Assembly (NCBI GenBank): GCA_019095985.1
Contig: CM032661.1
Coordinates: 4,494,492-4,558,491, forward strand
Length of the DNA: 64,000 nucleotides
From: Streblospio benedicti
Lineage: Eukaryota; Annelida; Polychaeta; Spionida; Spionidae
Direction: 5' to 3'
The position numbers and the translations under genes were made by a program. Below the pieces are notes generated by a model, which made no database searches, had not been told where the DNA came from, and was given only the letters and a program-made list of their open reading frames with translations. Within the stretch, counting starts at the first letter, position 1. Every line of letters starts with the position of its first letter. Below are positions 37,191 to 51,091 of the stretch, piece by piece.

Positions 37191-38787
37191 GTATTGGGTG
37201 GTGATGTTTTTACCTCAACCCAAGGATATAGTAGCAATCGAATGGAATCGGGTTGTGTCACTGAATCCTGATGGTCCAAGGACATATGACTTCGTTGATA
37301 CACTTATGTAAAACACCATGCTAATCTATTTCCAGCCTATTATTAATCAATGCACAAATTATTGAAAATAATGTACATGTTTTGGACTGCAGTGTGAAAG
37401 ACATTCTTGTGAACGGAGGACTGTAAAACACTGTCGTATCCACCCATTGCTAAGCCTCTTAGGAGATGCAAAATGTATGGCAAATGTCGACTCCACCCCA
37501 GTGAGCTGTGGGCAGCAGAGAGGAGTGCGTATTTCACGACAATGTTTACTCCATGTAATTGCAGCTTGCAAGATTTTTGTCTGTTTTTATTATATGCACA
37601 TTTTGGGTAAGAAACATTCGTCTACATGTACAATCAGCTAACAGTCGGTGATGGGTGTTGCAGTCTGATTTTCACAACAATGTTTGCACATGTAATTTAA
37701 GCCAGCTAAATTTTGTTCTACTTGTTTTACGTACAAAAATAGTTTTCGATGAACGGAAAGAAAATACTGATTATTCAGTGGCAATTAGATGTTTTCATTC
37801 GACAGTCTGTCTCCTGACGAATGAATGCACCAGAATGGGATTATTCACGTCGCTTGTGTGAGCATAAAATGTGAATAAAGTTTCAAAATTGCATGAATAT
37901 TCAATCATCCTTCAGTGTGAATGTCAGACAGAAACGTGACAAAAGCAGGTGACACATCGTGTGACCTGTCACTTCAACCGGGGATGGGGATGTACAAATC
38001 TGACAAAGCACCACCCGTCAGGGCTTCACCTTGGTGATTATGATTGTGCATGTTTGAAACAAGGACAATGAACAGGCAACGTGCCTGGCTGGAGAGAGTC
38101 GTTCGAATACATTCAAATGCAAAGTTTGAGCATCATTATGTAAGAACCGTAAAAAGAACCTGCTTTAATATAATTTAGTCCATCCACCAGGGGATGGGAA
38201 ATATGGGATAAATGCATGATGATGATGTTTGGAGCACAAAACGGAAGTGCTTTTGTATCTTAGAAACAGCAGCCGTGATGAAATCAAAGAATGTTTCGGC
38301 ATCAATTGTTTGATCATCATGTCTCAAAATTCTCAAAATTCATGGACTATCAGCAGTTTTTTTTCTAATGATTGGCATGTGGCTGGTAAAGTGTCCTCAT
38401 TTTAATGACATGAAAAAGCAGTTACTTGTTTTTTTACGATATCAACATTTCCCTCTTCAAATTTTGTTTTAAAATGTGTATATTGACTCAAGTCTTCTTT
38501 GCATATAATTTGTTCTCCAGTTGTTAGAGTTTAGTCTCAAATTTACCCCACCCACAAACTACATGTATCGTACATGAGTATATGTATTTGTGAATAGTGT
38601 AATTTGAAGTGCCTATTCCATTTGTCTGACAAAGCGCACACAGTTTCCAAGTAATCAACAAGAGAGATAAAAAAAATCCTGTCACGTGAGGCTTGTATTT
38701 TGTAGGATAGTCACGAGTGTCCACAATATGGTGCTTGTTGTTATGACAGTTGTTATCAACTGCAGAGTTACGTTTATTCATCACATA

Positions 38788-38972
38788 CAGCAGAAACTTC
38801 AACTAGGGCCACGTCTATGAAGAGACGAAGTCTGCATAAAAAAAAGCTACATTTTTCACAGTCCCAAACCTTGATAAAAGATACGGACCTATGTGATAAT
38901 AAAGAGACCATCTTTCTGTTGAGACCACTTGGGGACAGCGCCCTTGGTGGTCTTAATACAGAGGTTCTACTG
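38788..38972. mobile_element. pogo/Tigger-like MITE, 185 bp, TA-flanked
   Basis: Starts CAGCAGAAACTTCAACTAGG after TA (38786-38787) and ends TGGTCTTAATACAGAGGTTC, then TACTG before TA (38973-38974). The interior TTTTTCACAGTCCCAAA is shared with the decayed copy at 9306-9477. Confidence 0.7.
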
Positions 38973-39089
38973 TATTGTTATCAACTGCGCACAAGACGCG
39001 TTTATTTATCACTCATGTGACTGTTTCTCCTAAGTTTGTCAAGCAATAAGAGGCAACTCAACTTCTGATTAACTTTATTATTACTTTAA

Positions 39090-39285
39090 CCCTTTGCCGA
39101 CGCGGTATCATGGATGTCTACAATTGCAGCGTAGAATAAACCCTAAAATTAGCTCAAATTTAGCAAGATGGATGTCTGATTGACCCAAACATAGTGAGGA
39201 CCAATCCTTCGTCAAATTAGAGCTTATTTTAAGCTTTATCTTTGGGTGCAATTGAGCATGATTTACTACTTTAGCCACGAAAGGG
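39090..39285. mobile_element. TTAA-flanked foldback MITE (piggyBac-like termini), full copy
   Basis: TTAA at 39086-39089 and again at 39286-39289 directly flank CCCTTTGCC... and ...GAAAGGG. Inverted arms: TGCAGCGTAGAATAAACCC, then TAGCTCAAATTTAGC on the left; AAATTAGAGCTTATTTTAAG, then CTTTATCTTTGGGTGCA on the right. At 196 bp with no coding capacity it is non-autonomous. TTAA targets with CCC termini are the hallmark of piggyBac-type transposition; the superfamily assignment is inferred. Confidence 0.8.
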
Positions 39286-39834
39286 TTAAGTTGATAGCGT
39301 GACTGTTAAGTGACAATGGCGGTTGTCTCCACCAAAATGTAATAATAATACACAGGGTCCTATTTGTGTGACGCAGACGAATTCTTACTTGATATTATTT
39401 GTCACGAGAATGCAAGATATGAAGTAGAAAATTTGTTTTCTCCAAGAATAGTTGCATGTTCTAATCTGAAATCTCATTTTGACGTCTTACTATGATTAGT
39501 TGGTCTTAAAAAAAGAACGTCTATGATGTTGACAAGCGTGGCGCTAAAAATAAAATGTAGAAAGTGAAATTCAGTCAGATTGTGTTGGGAATTATATTAC
39601 AGAAATGTAAATGATATCATAATGTAATAAGCATCCTGAGAAGTTGTGCTGTATTGATTGTCTTTAGTAGATAAACAGATTGAATTTTGATAAATCGACA
39701 GTCAAATATTTGTGGGCGTGTGCGATGATTTTATGAGGTATTTTGTTTGAATGAATATTGTCCGAGCGCCGAAGAAACTGCCATACTGACATCATCATGA
39801 GGTCATAGCTAAAAATAGCTCCTTCCCAACCTGA

Positions 39835-40041
39835 AAGGGTTGGTTAGTCATGGATTCCTAAAATTGAAGCCTAGAATAAAGACTAAAATATACTCACATA
39901 TACCAAGATTGATATTTGATTGACCTGAACAAAGTGTGAGGGTGAATTTAACATCCATTTTGCTAAATTTTAGCTTTTTTTAGGCTGTATTCTAGGCTGC
40001 AGTGGTAGAACCATATCCTACTTTAGTGACTAAACGAAGGG
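39835..40041. mobile_element. TTAA-type MITE, near-full copy
   Basis: The arms GAAGCCTAGAATAAAGACTA and AGGCTGTATTCTAGGCTGCA are inverted repeats of each other. The right end is ...CGAAGGG followed by TTAA (40042-40045). The left end is rearranged (AACCTGAAAGGGTTGG), so its TTAA is not visible. Confidence 0.7.
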
Positions 40042-43000
40042 TTAATACGAAGATTCAACAAGCAGATTTGACAAGACGAACCCAACGGCTCCTTTCAAAA
40101 AGTTATTCAGGCAAATATTTAGCCAACGTTTCCCTTTGAGAAACAGTTGAAAACTGAATAAACATGGCGCGCCTCGCTTGTATGTGGTTTGCATTCAGTA
40201 TTTTGTGGTCTGTTGGGGCGTTATTTGTGTATTTTCGTTTCTTTCGTTTCAATGCTTTTTATCATTCATAAAGTGTACATATATAGGAATCAGATTGTAT
40301 TGTTGCTAACTGTGGAGAAATAAACAAAGGAACAATATTATTGATGCCCTTCTATGCACGTGTTCGGTATGAATATTATTAAACGTGTACGGCAAGTTCA
40401 TGTGAGTTCTGAAACGGTGTACAGAAATTCAATGACAAGATTATTAGCTATCCTGAAATCTTGACCGAGAAAATAGGCAGCTTGTGTTGTACATCAGTAA
40501 CAAAGGTTAAAGGGGATCAAAAAACGCGTCTGTTCAGATATATTTGTATGTCCACTTAAGCTTGAATTGAGCCAAAGAATAGAAGATTTACATGTCCTTG
40601 GCTCTAGAAAAAGAAGCTTATTGTTACGAATAGTTTGAAATCAGCGAGTGGTAATAATAGCGTACAAACTCTGTATACTCAGATCCCTATTATGGACATA
40701 ATGCTGGCTCATAACTTATTCACAAACGTGACCAATTTATTAGTAGTAATCAATCATGACAGAATGGAAGCGGGTATTATGGCTTTGTCAAAGATTTTAT
40801 TAGTGCAGCTATTGGCTTTTAGGCTTTTGTTTCGGATCATTTTATTGCAAGGCCACAGCTATGTGCAAGGACATTTGATAAGACTGGTGTATGGTAGACC
40901 GGTAAGAACATGAATGCAAATCCTAAACAGATCCTAAATGCCATAGACTAAATGGTAGACACACAACGAAAATGCCATATGAAATACACAGGTGTTTTGC
41001 ACATAATGCAAAATAGCGAGGGCTTTCAAACGCGTTTGGCTTTGCTGTGATTATTCATTTGAGCAACACATACAACATAAAATGGACTTTATTCGAGCAA
41101 GGAATGTGATCGGTATTTATAATCTCAACCACAGAGAATTAAGGTTCATTAATGATATTGAATTATTGATTTCAGATCAATTCCAAATGGATAAAATCTA
41201 TAATTGTCAATCCCCTCCCATATCCAGTGGTGAATATTTGCGTCCAATTTCAACAGCGCAATTTTTTGGATCCCAATTCTTATGAACTTATGTTCATCAA
41301 AGCTTTTTTTTCTTGCTAATGTACTTCTCCATTGTTTGGTGATATAGTCCTGTGAACTGACCTTTACTTTTGGTCAAATCTGAAGCAAACAGATGTTCAG
41401 AAAGTTTTGCAGATGATGAATAATTCATTGAGAGTGCTTTTCAAACCAAGTTGCCTGTGTGAGCGGCAGAGGCAGACTGAATTTTGCACTCCTGGTTTGC
41501 TGCGGTAGACTAGTCAGTAGACTCAGACCACTTGGCCTGGTGCCAGAGGGCTGTAATTAAGCAGGTAAAATTTCACCATCGACTTTTTTCAGGAGAAAAA
41601 AGACACGATGAAAAAATAAGTGATGTGAAATTAGTTACATTTGTAACAGGAAAGTAGAAGCTTCATAAAGAACAATTTATTGATAGATTATGACTGGCTT
41701 CGTTGTTTGAAATTTCCAACCCATGATTTTGATATTAGCTGAAGCTACATTTTACTACGTGGTGTTTTGCACAGTGCAAATATATGTACGTGTTTTACTG
41801 TTGATTTTATGAACATTTGTGAGATGTATTTGCTGTGTAAATGACAGTTTTGATTACACACCGCCCGTCTGTCGCTTCACCGCGGTCCACATTTGAATAT
41901 TCAATTTGTGCACACATAGGTGTACAAGTGTCCAGTTAATTGCCTATAAACAGATGTATCTGTTCTATAACTAAATGATACCTGGTTAGTGGACTCATGT
42001 ATACACACTTGATTCATTATCAATATCATTTTCAAGCCCAAACTATAAGAATCACAACTACATGTACGTGTATAAGACTCCCAAATTTTGGCCTTAATTC
42101 AAGTGTTATTAATTTGACAAGCAAAATGTTTGTACCTGGTTGTCAAAATTTCTATCTTGTGGTCATATATTGAAGATGCTGTTATCAAGTGACATGTAGC
42201 CCCAGCTCACTAGACTGATACCTTTGGTGGTTCACCAAAACCTGAGTTCCCTAGTCTACAGCCAGATCTTATTCAACATCACACCCTATAGCAAAATGAA
42301 GGTTCTACCTTAATTAAGGCTTAAATCTTATATAAGTGATTAGATGTGGTCATCAAGCACAGGAGTGACCACTGAGTAGTAGACTGATACCTTTGGCAGG
42401 TTTCATGCTGCTCTCCACCAAATGACCTTGTTTCCTCTCTCACTGCAAACGTTGTACCATGTAGAAGACAGCAGCAGCCAAGTTAACCCCGTGTGAACAA
42501 TTTCTACAGTCAGTTATCACCATGGAATACGGCGTGCAAATCCAGGATTAGAGTAGTATAATAGTAATAAGTAAACACAGGACTGCGAAAATCGGATAGC
42601 AGAATATTGTGGATACGCCCGCTGAATTTTGGGTTATTGCGACGCCTCGGCATCTTAGCATGGAATAAGTGGTTCGTTCTATATGGAATGTAAACCCACG
42701 AGGAGAAATTACAGATGTTAATGATCCAAATGGTACGTCGTAGCTTTTTGCATTTTCTGTAATTTATTTCGCTAAGGAAACATGTATTTGGAGTGTAAAT
42801 CATGCTGAAAAAAAAATCTGTATTCTTGGTTTCTGAAGCTCTTCATAGTTTGATAGCCTGGTGAGAAGTATATTACAGATTTTACTATAGGGCTATGTAG
42901 GGAGCTATAGTAATTACCTATCAGATCTTAATGAAACTTGACAAAATTTCCTACAAATAAATTTAATGCTTTTGCACATAATGCCCTAATTGGGATTGTA

Positions 43001-45437
43001 ACAAGAACAAGAAAACGCTATGATATGAATGATATTTGGACCGTAGTTTGGAGAAATTATATAGCACAATAGACTGAATGTGACAGTGGGGGTCGTCACA
43101 TTTATGGTATTTGATATCAGCTATTATTGATCATTATTTCTTCACATTTTTTTTGAAAATATGCCTGGTCGAATAAAGTTTTTACAAGATATTGGTATAT
43201 ATCAATAAAGATGAAGTTATGTGCAGAGATTTGCTGAAAAACAAATTTCACAAGCATATCTGTAGAGATGAAGATGATGCGTTATACACAATATTTCACT
43301 AGCTTCTATGATAAATGACCGTAGCCAAGATATAGTGACCAATATAATGAATAAAAGGAGTCATAAAATCCAATTTAGTAGTTATCAAAATTTAATCTAA
43401 AGAAGTCCCTAAGAATAGCTTAATCTATACGGAACATGGCCTTAAATAACTGGACAATTGCCTAGTGATATTTTACAGAGATATTTTGCTTGTAACGTCA
43501 ATTCTTTTTTACTAAAATGTTCACATTCTCTAGTATTTGATGGAAGTCTGGCGATTATCTAATAGTTCTTATGCTTTTCTGTCTTTCCTCTTCGTCAATT
43601 TTGAACATTTACATAACATAGTCCCTTGACAACTTTCTCGCATCTCAATTGTACGGAAATAAATAGGAAAGTGTCAGATAAAACAAGAACACTTGTCTAA
43701 TTTTGAATCTGTCCAGTTACTGCTGGAACAGTTTTTCAAATTGCTGTGTCAAAATTTAAATTAATGGGGGGTCCTTTGAAATTATTGCAGAACGAGAATG
43801 TCGAACACATGATACACAGTATTATTGTCTAGAGCAACATTTTCTATTCAACCATTATTGCAAACTGTGTATTACAATCACCAGCTGGCTTCTTGTTATC
43901 ATTAATTTACGATGGTTTGAATATGAAATTTGTGGATGTCCGTTAGGCATTAAAATTGGCATATGGGGCGTATTAATTACCAAAGTAATTATTTACCACT
44001 TGCCAATGATAATGGAGCATTTCAGTATCTAATTACACACCTTCAAGAAGGCTAAGACAATTTTATAAAATGTGTCAATCAATTGGTCATTTTGATGTTC
44101 AGTTGTAAGAAAACTTCAATCATTGTGTTTATAACACAATTTTTTTATATATAAACGATCAGTTCATTGTTAAAAGTTCCAACAACAACCAAAAATTCTA
44201 AAAATATAACCACATATAAATGTTGTCTGCAACCATTGCGGAGTGTAGTTTGACATCATTCTGGACCTATGTATGGAGAACAACAGAGTGTAGTCTTACT
44301 TTTCTGTACGTTTCACCTTGAGTTTTATCGTATAATGATTATTGTGTAGATAGCGTGCTGGTTGGACAGATTGTGTTACAGGATTAGCAGTAATAATACA
44401 GCTTTTAGTGCTACAAATGGTGCCTTTTATTGGTGTAATTGGAACATATGACTGCTAATATGTATATGTCACACACAAATCTTCTTAGCAAGTTCTGGCT
44501 TGCAAGAAATGGTGAAGATCTAAAAGTTGATTCACATTTGGTTATGTATCTAAGTTTTATGCTTGAACATATCAAAATTGTGTCAACTATTTTCAAAAAG
44601 TTTTTATTTTAATACATGTCTTATGTTGATCTGATGACCCAAAAGAAATAATTATCTGTATCTACAGAAGACTTATCGCTAGTAAACAGTTTCGAATGTG
44701 TACAAACTGGCTGGCTCATATAAAGGGTATTTACAAGTACTGATCATTTAATGTATGTAGAAATAATAGCAATAGCTCGTATGGTTCATTTAAAAGGTAT
44801 AGTGTACATTTAGTAAGCGTTTTTAAAGACCCGAGGTTCTTTTTCATTTTCTTTCAACGAATTAAGTACACTTCATGCATGTTGCAGATCATGAAAGAAA
44901 TATTGAAGGCCTTTTAAGTTCATGAAAAATTTGAAGTAGAAAACATAATTGTGTTGCGAACAATTCAAGGGAATATTTTTAAGAGCATAAAGAAGCTACT
45001 AAAAATTATTTTTTCTTTCTATTCTTAATGAAAAAGTCTTTCAGTTTTCTCTACAGTTTCTTTCATTTCTGTTTGTAAACTATATTTCAAAACAAATTTG
45101 TACTAGAACTATGTCCAACTGTTTATGAAAGTTGTGGATATTTAGAATATAGTGTTTTTTTTTACATTGTAGCAAGCAGAGAGAAAAAAAAAAAAAAAAC
45201 ATGCCATATTTGATAAGAAAATCCTTTTAGTGAATGTACACATTTAGAGTTAAGGACAAACAGAACGTGGATGTTGGGCGAAGAAAGTTTAACTACGCCC
45301 CTGTGTCAACACACCCATTGATCACATCTTGTATTCTAATGTGAAATAACTAGTTGGATAAAAAAAAAAAACTCTTTAGTCAAAGAATGTAAACTTATAT
45401 ATATAGCATCCTGGGTTCCTTCATTCATGATTTCATG

Positions 45438-45515
45438 CAGAATTTAATAGATACCTAATAGCTATAGGAACCAATATGACAGGTACATGGTCCTATAGGT
45501 ATCTATCAAATTCTG
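45438..45515. repeat. Short imperfect palindrome
   Basis: CAGAATTTAATAGATACCTA, then TATAGGAACCA is matched in inverted orientation by TGGTCCTATAGGTATCTATC, then AAATTCTG, with a short loop of about 15 bp. Could be a small foldback MITE; no target duplication was recognised. Confidence 0.5.
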
Positions 45516-46811
45516 TGTGAAAACTCTCTGTGTTAAGCTACATCCCAGTTGAAAACCTTTATCAGAATTGTTAATGTAGTGTAGTAGTAACTATGAAGTT
45601 GTACATTTGCAGACTAGTATTAAAGTTTTCTGAGTTAGTAGCAAAATTCAATCCATTCTGTTACTCTAGATATTTGGTGAAATGAAGAAAGTCACAATTT
45701 TTTCCCAATACATGTATTCCAAAATGTAGCTAAGTCATCGCACACATTATAAACTCTACTACATAAAGAACTCAGTTTCATGAGCTAATACCAGTACAGT
45801 CCATATAGTTATTATATATAGAAGTTAATTGTGATGGATTGAGAGAAGAGTGACCACTCCCAGAGTGACCAGTGGTCAGTCTGACTAGGCTGTGGTCATT
45901 GTGTGCTTAATTACTGGTCAATCTGCTTTCACACTCCTTCCTGTTCTCTGTACACTGTGTATTAGGTATACAATGTATTGATGAGATGATGAAGACTTGC
46001 ACTTGGCATCTTTGACATATCCAACATTGTCCCTGCTTATATATATTCAGGTACTTCCTCTAACATACATGGGTGTATATATATATATAACATGTACGTC
46101 ATGTTTCCTATATGAATAATAGAAGTAATTCACTGATGTTGCATCAGATATACTACATGTGCCCTTATGATAACTTGGTAGACAACCAAGGTCTGTCTGA
46201 TGAAATGTTAATTTTGTTGTTGAGAGTTTTTTTTTTAAAGTCGCCCGCATAAAAAATTAGTCTGCATACTTTTTTGCATGAAGAACCGATGCTTCTAAAT
46301 ACTTTATCAATATCTATTTCCTATAGTTATTCAAGCATCCTCACTTGAAATTTGTATTAGACCAACTGATGTTTGCACAAGAAAAGAAAAAACGTTTGCA
46401 AACGTTGTACATAGAAGAATAAAAAATCTCATGCAGGTATGAGCGATAAGCAGACGTATTTTGTGCCCTCTTTCTATACCTATGTTGATCTAAATATATG
46501 ACTAAACTTGATAAATGTAGCCTTCAGCTAAATACCTATGTAAACATCACCATCAGGATAGGTCCATCAATAATATGAATGATAGACATCTCATTATTAT
46601 TCCAACTGGTCAGTATTCAGGTCAGTTCTGTGCTTTAGCATGGTCAAGTTTTATGTTTGAACATGAAAGATTCTAAATGCTGTCCCTGAAGACTTCTAAT
46701 TTCAGACAAGTCACATAGATAGGCGAAATTTTTCAGTATGTTACACAGTGTTAAAAAGTTTAAAAGAATATATCTTTGTTACTTTCAAACAAATTGTTTT
46801 TAAGTAGAGAC

Positions 46812-47108
46812 ATGGATATCTTTCAACTTACCCCCAAACCTGTTTCAATTCTGCCTGAATGTTCAACAAAGTTGATCTGTAAGAAGAAAACAGTTCCCTG
46901 TCTAAGAAAGAGCCTTTGTCCTGCTCTAAGACCAGGTTATGCAATGGTGAATGTGGCAGCCACCCCAGGGTCATTTGTTATTAGAGAACAATGGTCAGCC
47001 AAAGGTATCAGGACCATGGCTACTGAACCACAATTACCCCACACTGTTGACAAAGTGATTAAAACCCAGTTATGCAAACTCACTGTCAGAACTGTGTCAC
47101 CTACTTAA
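46812..47108 (+). CDS. Weak ORF candidate, 98 codons, no recognised family
   Basis: An ATG-initiated frame beginning MDIFQLTPKPVSILPECSTK and ending TVRTVSPT. It is GC-richer than its surroundings and has no CpG across the whole stretch. No domain, signal peptide or membrane segment is recognisable, no splice context is evident, and frames of this length are expected several times by chance in 64 kb. It could be an unrecognised repeat fragment. Listed only because its composition stands out. Confidence 0.12.
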   Translation: MDIFQLTPKPVSILPECSTKLICKKKTVPCLRKSLCPALRPGYAMVNVAATPGSFVIREQWSAKGIRTMATEPQLPHTVDKVIKTQLCKLTVRTVSPT

Positions 47109-47350
47109 AATGATGTAATCATGTATACATTTCCGCTATCCAGCATAGAGTTGAAAAAGGTGTTTTTCCTTCCTATCCAAAACTTCAACTCTTTAAAATG
47201 TCATGATATTTAGTGTGCTGATGGCAGGAACGATCCTGTGCTGTTAGGATTCTATCGAAGAGGCTTCTATAAATATTAGGGTTGGTCGGAAGCTACGGCA
47301 CAATAACATATAAATCATGAGAGAGGCGCATAAAGCAGGATTTGCTGATT

Positions 47351-47471
47351 CTATCTGGATCTGAGATGTTGATCTTGAGATGTTGATCCAGATGGTGCTC
47401 CCGGCTGTTTATAATGGACCCATCACCACATCCTGTTAGAGGTCAGTCTGAGGAGTCCTAGATCCAGATAG
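47351..47471. repeat. 12-bp inverted repeat around a 97-bp segment
   Basis: CTATCTGGATCT (47351-47362) and AGATCCAGATAG (47460-47471) are perfect inverted repeats. GAGATGTTGATC is also tandemly repeated inside. A small MITE is possible but unsupported by a target duplication. Confidence 0.35.
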
Positions 47472-50400
47472 CAGCTCCATCTTTCTATGTGCAAACTAGT
47501 GGATTCGTATATTAGATCCAGGTTTCATGACATTGCATAGTTATTGCAAAATTAGTTCTCATGCGTATTGAGATGTCACTTTATGAATAATTGATTATTA
47601 TTTTTTGATAATAAAACTTATCAAAACCTAAAACCTATTTTTTGCTATTTATTTTAGTTGTATTTTTACTCACCATCATTGTCAGATTTTTCAAAGACTG
47701 CTGCATCTTTTGGTACATAATTGTGTGATACTCTGTAGGAACATAGAATAATATAAAGTGGTTGACATGGTCTAAAGTTTGAACATTTACTACTTCTGTT
47801 GTACAAAATATTTTCAGACTATGAATTCCAAAACAAGTAATGTATATAATTGTGTAGGAAGTATTTTTACATTTTGCTATGATAAAATATTTGTACAGAA
47901 AGCAAATGACTCATTTGGATTGGAGATAGTTTTCAAATTGCACTAAAACTTCTCAAACTAAATTTATGCAAGTTTGAGGTTTAACCTGAAGACATCCCCG
48001 AGTCAAATTCACTCAAGTTTAATTTGCTCTCCAGCTTATTTGTTCAATGTTCACATTGCCTTGTAAATGCATTTCAAACCATTGTTAAAAGATTTTGAAT
48101 TCAGTTTGTTAGTTATATAACGTTGCAGCGTTGAGATCAGCTATTGATATTTTTATTTGACAGAATTAGAACGTAAAAAGCAGACGTTGTATAGATGTTG
48201 GTATGTCTTTGTCTGGCCAATTGATTGCCGTTTGATTTTGTAATGTTAAGTCTGAACAACTAACATTGAATTGCCGAATTTTGATGCAAAATCAATAGGG
48301 TTTACCTGTGCACATCAGAATGTCGACTTTTGACAGATGGCATTATTGCTGAATCATTTATGCACTCTTGAAGCGCACTATAATAAACCATCGATCTTGA
48401 ATCGCACTACGAATTGTTAACCCCTGTCGGCTCGTGTCTGCCTTGAATGTTTGAACAACGAAATCAGTTCTAAATGGAGAACTACGTACACCAGTTGCTC
48501 TAAATCACGTTGTTTTATCAACTGCTGCATTAGCTGAAATGTTGATTAATCACATAGGAGAAAGACTGGAAGACATGAAATGAATTTCTTGTTTATTATT
48601 ACTTTTAAGTGGAACAAGTTTTGGAGGGAACCTGTGAATGGCCATTATGAAGAGGTCCGGCTGCTGACCAAAGCTCAACCTCAATCATCTTGTCCCCTTC
48701 TTCGAAAGTGACTGGAAAACAGACCAGCGGAGGCTGAAATAACTATGGCCTCATTCAATTATCCTTGACCTGCAGTTAAATTTGAACTCTCCAACCAAAT
48801 TTATCTCCGGCAACTTTTTATGTCTCCCATTTAGTATTTTCAACCATTTTATCTGGTGTCCTAATGTCTTGAAGCATTAACAAGGAATCGTGCCACGTGT
48901 TAGTTACAACGTATTTCATCATTCTCGTTTATGGTTGAGGTCACTTCATTTTGAACATCTTTATAGTTCTTTTGCATGTTGATCAAAATGAAACACACAT
49001 GTAAAGTAAAGAAGCTGCTGGGTTTTTTTCAATCTGAAACTCACTTAAATTTTTATCAAATACGATTAGTATTGTAAATTGCAAATTTCATTTGAACAAA
49101 TATTTTTCTCATGGGTTTTGACAACTATGGAGTAATAAAAATGCCAAAAGAACTACCACATTATTGGTATTTTACTGCGCAATAAATCTACCATGTGGGA
49201 ATACTTCCCCTATCGGTCCAAGTTTTTACACAATAACGTTTGTGACGTACTTGCAAAACATATGAACTAATTTTTCGACATATAGAATCGAGCATTATGT
49301 TTATTTTCATTTCTGACTCATGCCCTCAGTTCATCGATCCAAACATGCATTTCCATTCAAAATCTGTTAGATACATCATCTTTTTACTTCAGAAATGGAC
49401 CAAAATTGATTATCTGTGACACGACATTTAGTGAAACTACCAGAATCCATTTTATAAGACACAGTGGAATGTGGAACAAATAGCACAATATTAATCCTCC
49501 GGCAGAAATTATATTAACTTTTCCAAGAACTGTGGAGTCTTGATCGATCTGTGTCAGTTCATTACAACTATGACAGATCCAGGCTACAGCAGTAGATTTA
49601 TTACTCAAATGAGCCTGAGTACTGTTGGTTTCCACTGTTATTTTCAACATAACGAACAGAAAATGGAGTTGCACAAAATGTGAATGTCATGTTCACGTTT
49701 TAGCGGAACTGTCCCAGTTTTTATAGCAAAATGTGTGATTCTCTTGATTTGATTCATGAACGAAAGATTTTATCTGTAAAGATTCTGTCGTTTTTGACAT
49801 TTTTAATGTAAGATGAAGAATGACAAAAGGTTTTCTTATCTTCGTAGCTGTCAATTATTGCAACAGGAACTGATTAATGATTGTTCAGTAAACGCACGAA
49901 AATGCATGAGTGTTGTGTTCACAGAAATCATTATGAGCTGTGTTCATAGAAACGTATGATGGATTTTATGCCACAAATATCTGCACATTACATGCATGGA
50001 GTGGAACTGAACCTCAAGGGAAAATGCCATTTGTTCTCTCTTCGCAGCTTCATACATTATTGACAGAGAAAAAGGTCATTTACAAATATAGCTCCAAATG
50101 AATATGATGTGTGCACCTAGCTAAAACCTATCAGGATATGGATCATACCATGCCTTCTTTTTTGTCCTTTTCGATGTTTGAGTTTGTTTTTTCCCATATA
50201 TCTCAATAAAATTTGTCCTCGTTCAACCGTGTTCTAAGTAAAAATATAAAGATAATGATTTTTTTTTTAATCATAGATGATTTTTAAGCAGCCCATACTT
50301 GAAGTGAAAATTCAACTATAAAGACTATCATATTAATCATGTTCATTGTAAATTCATCATCTGGCTTATCAAAGACAATGATATCAGATTTTCATCATGT

Positions 50401-51091
50401 CAGTTTATTCAGTCATATCCTGTGTAAAGAGGTCAGTGCGAGTCCTACAGCAAGTCCTGCAGGCTTCACTTTGTTCTACTCCATTATCCTAATTGCAGAT
50501 ATCACTAATTGCATTGAAGACATTTCTCTTTACTGATATCATATGATAATGATGATGTCTCGACTTTCCCAGTACTTTGTAACTTTACCAGCTTTTATTG
50601 TATATGCGCCAGGTGGGAGTCATGTGACAAAAGCTCAAATTGTTAGAGGTAGTATCTTGTTGCTGTAGTATCTTGTAGCGTGCATATAGATCATAAGATC
50701 AGTTCGAATAGGTCGAACTAATGAATATATAACTTAGAACACAGTGAAATAAGACAACGCTCCAGAACGCATGTGAGCTCTGTTATTGCAGGGAGGAAAG
50801 TGTGACAAGCATGCCAATCATCTGGTGCAAAGTCCTACGACACCATCAACAATTTCGACTCCAACTAAGGACAGATGAACTATTCTACCGAAATACGTAG
50901 CTTCAATATTCCTCCAACACACATGTCCATCTTTGATCTTTCTGAGTTTTTCAACACCATTGTCAAGTATAAAACCTGCAGTCGAAAAATTACGAAAATA
51001 ACAAAACCACACAGGATATCGGTTCATATGAAAAGAAAATTCAACTGTAAACGACGAAATTGACAACTTGTTCCGTTTGTGTGTGTTTCAG

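Larger units (their letters stand above)
40046..51091. other. No gene recognised upstream of exon A
   Basis: AT-rich sequence, with the palindromes at 45438 and 47351, a TA microsatellite near 46077-46089, and the weak ORF at 46812. The missing 5' exon(s) of the ANKRD11/12-like gene could lie here or further left, but no convincing ATG exon with a phase-0 donor was found by eye. Confidence 0.5.

Noticed and set aside
41500-41545. GGCCAAGTGGTCTGAGTC on the minus strand, like a Leu/Ser tRNA A-box
   Set aside because: No B-box follows at the right distance and no cloverleaf can be drawn.
41851-41884. ACACACCGCCCGTCTGTCGC, resembling the 3' end of small-subunit rRNA
   Set aside because: Only about 14 bases match and the flanks show no rRNA helix; too short for an rRNA gene or a mitochondrial insert.
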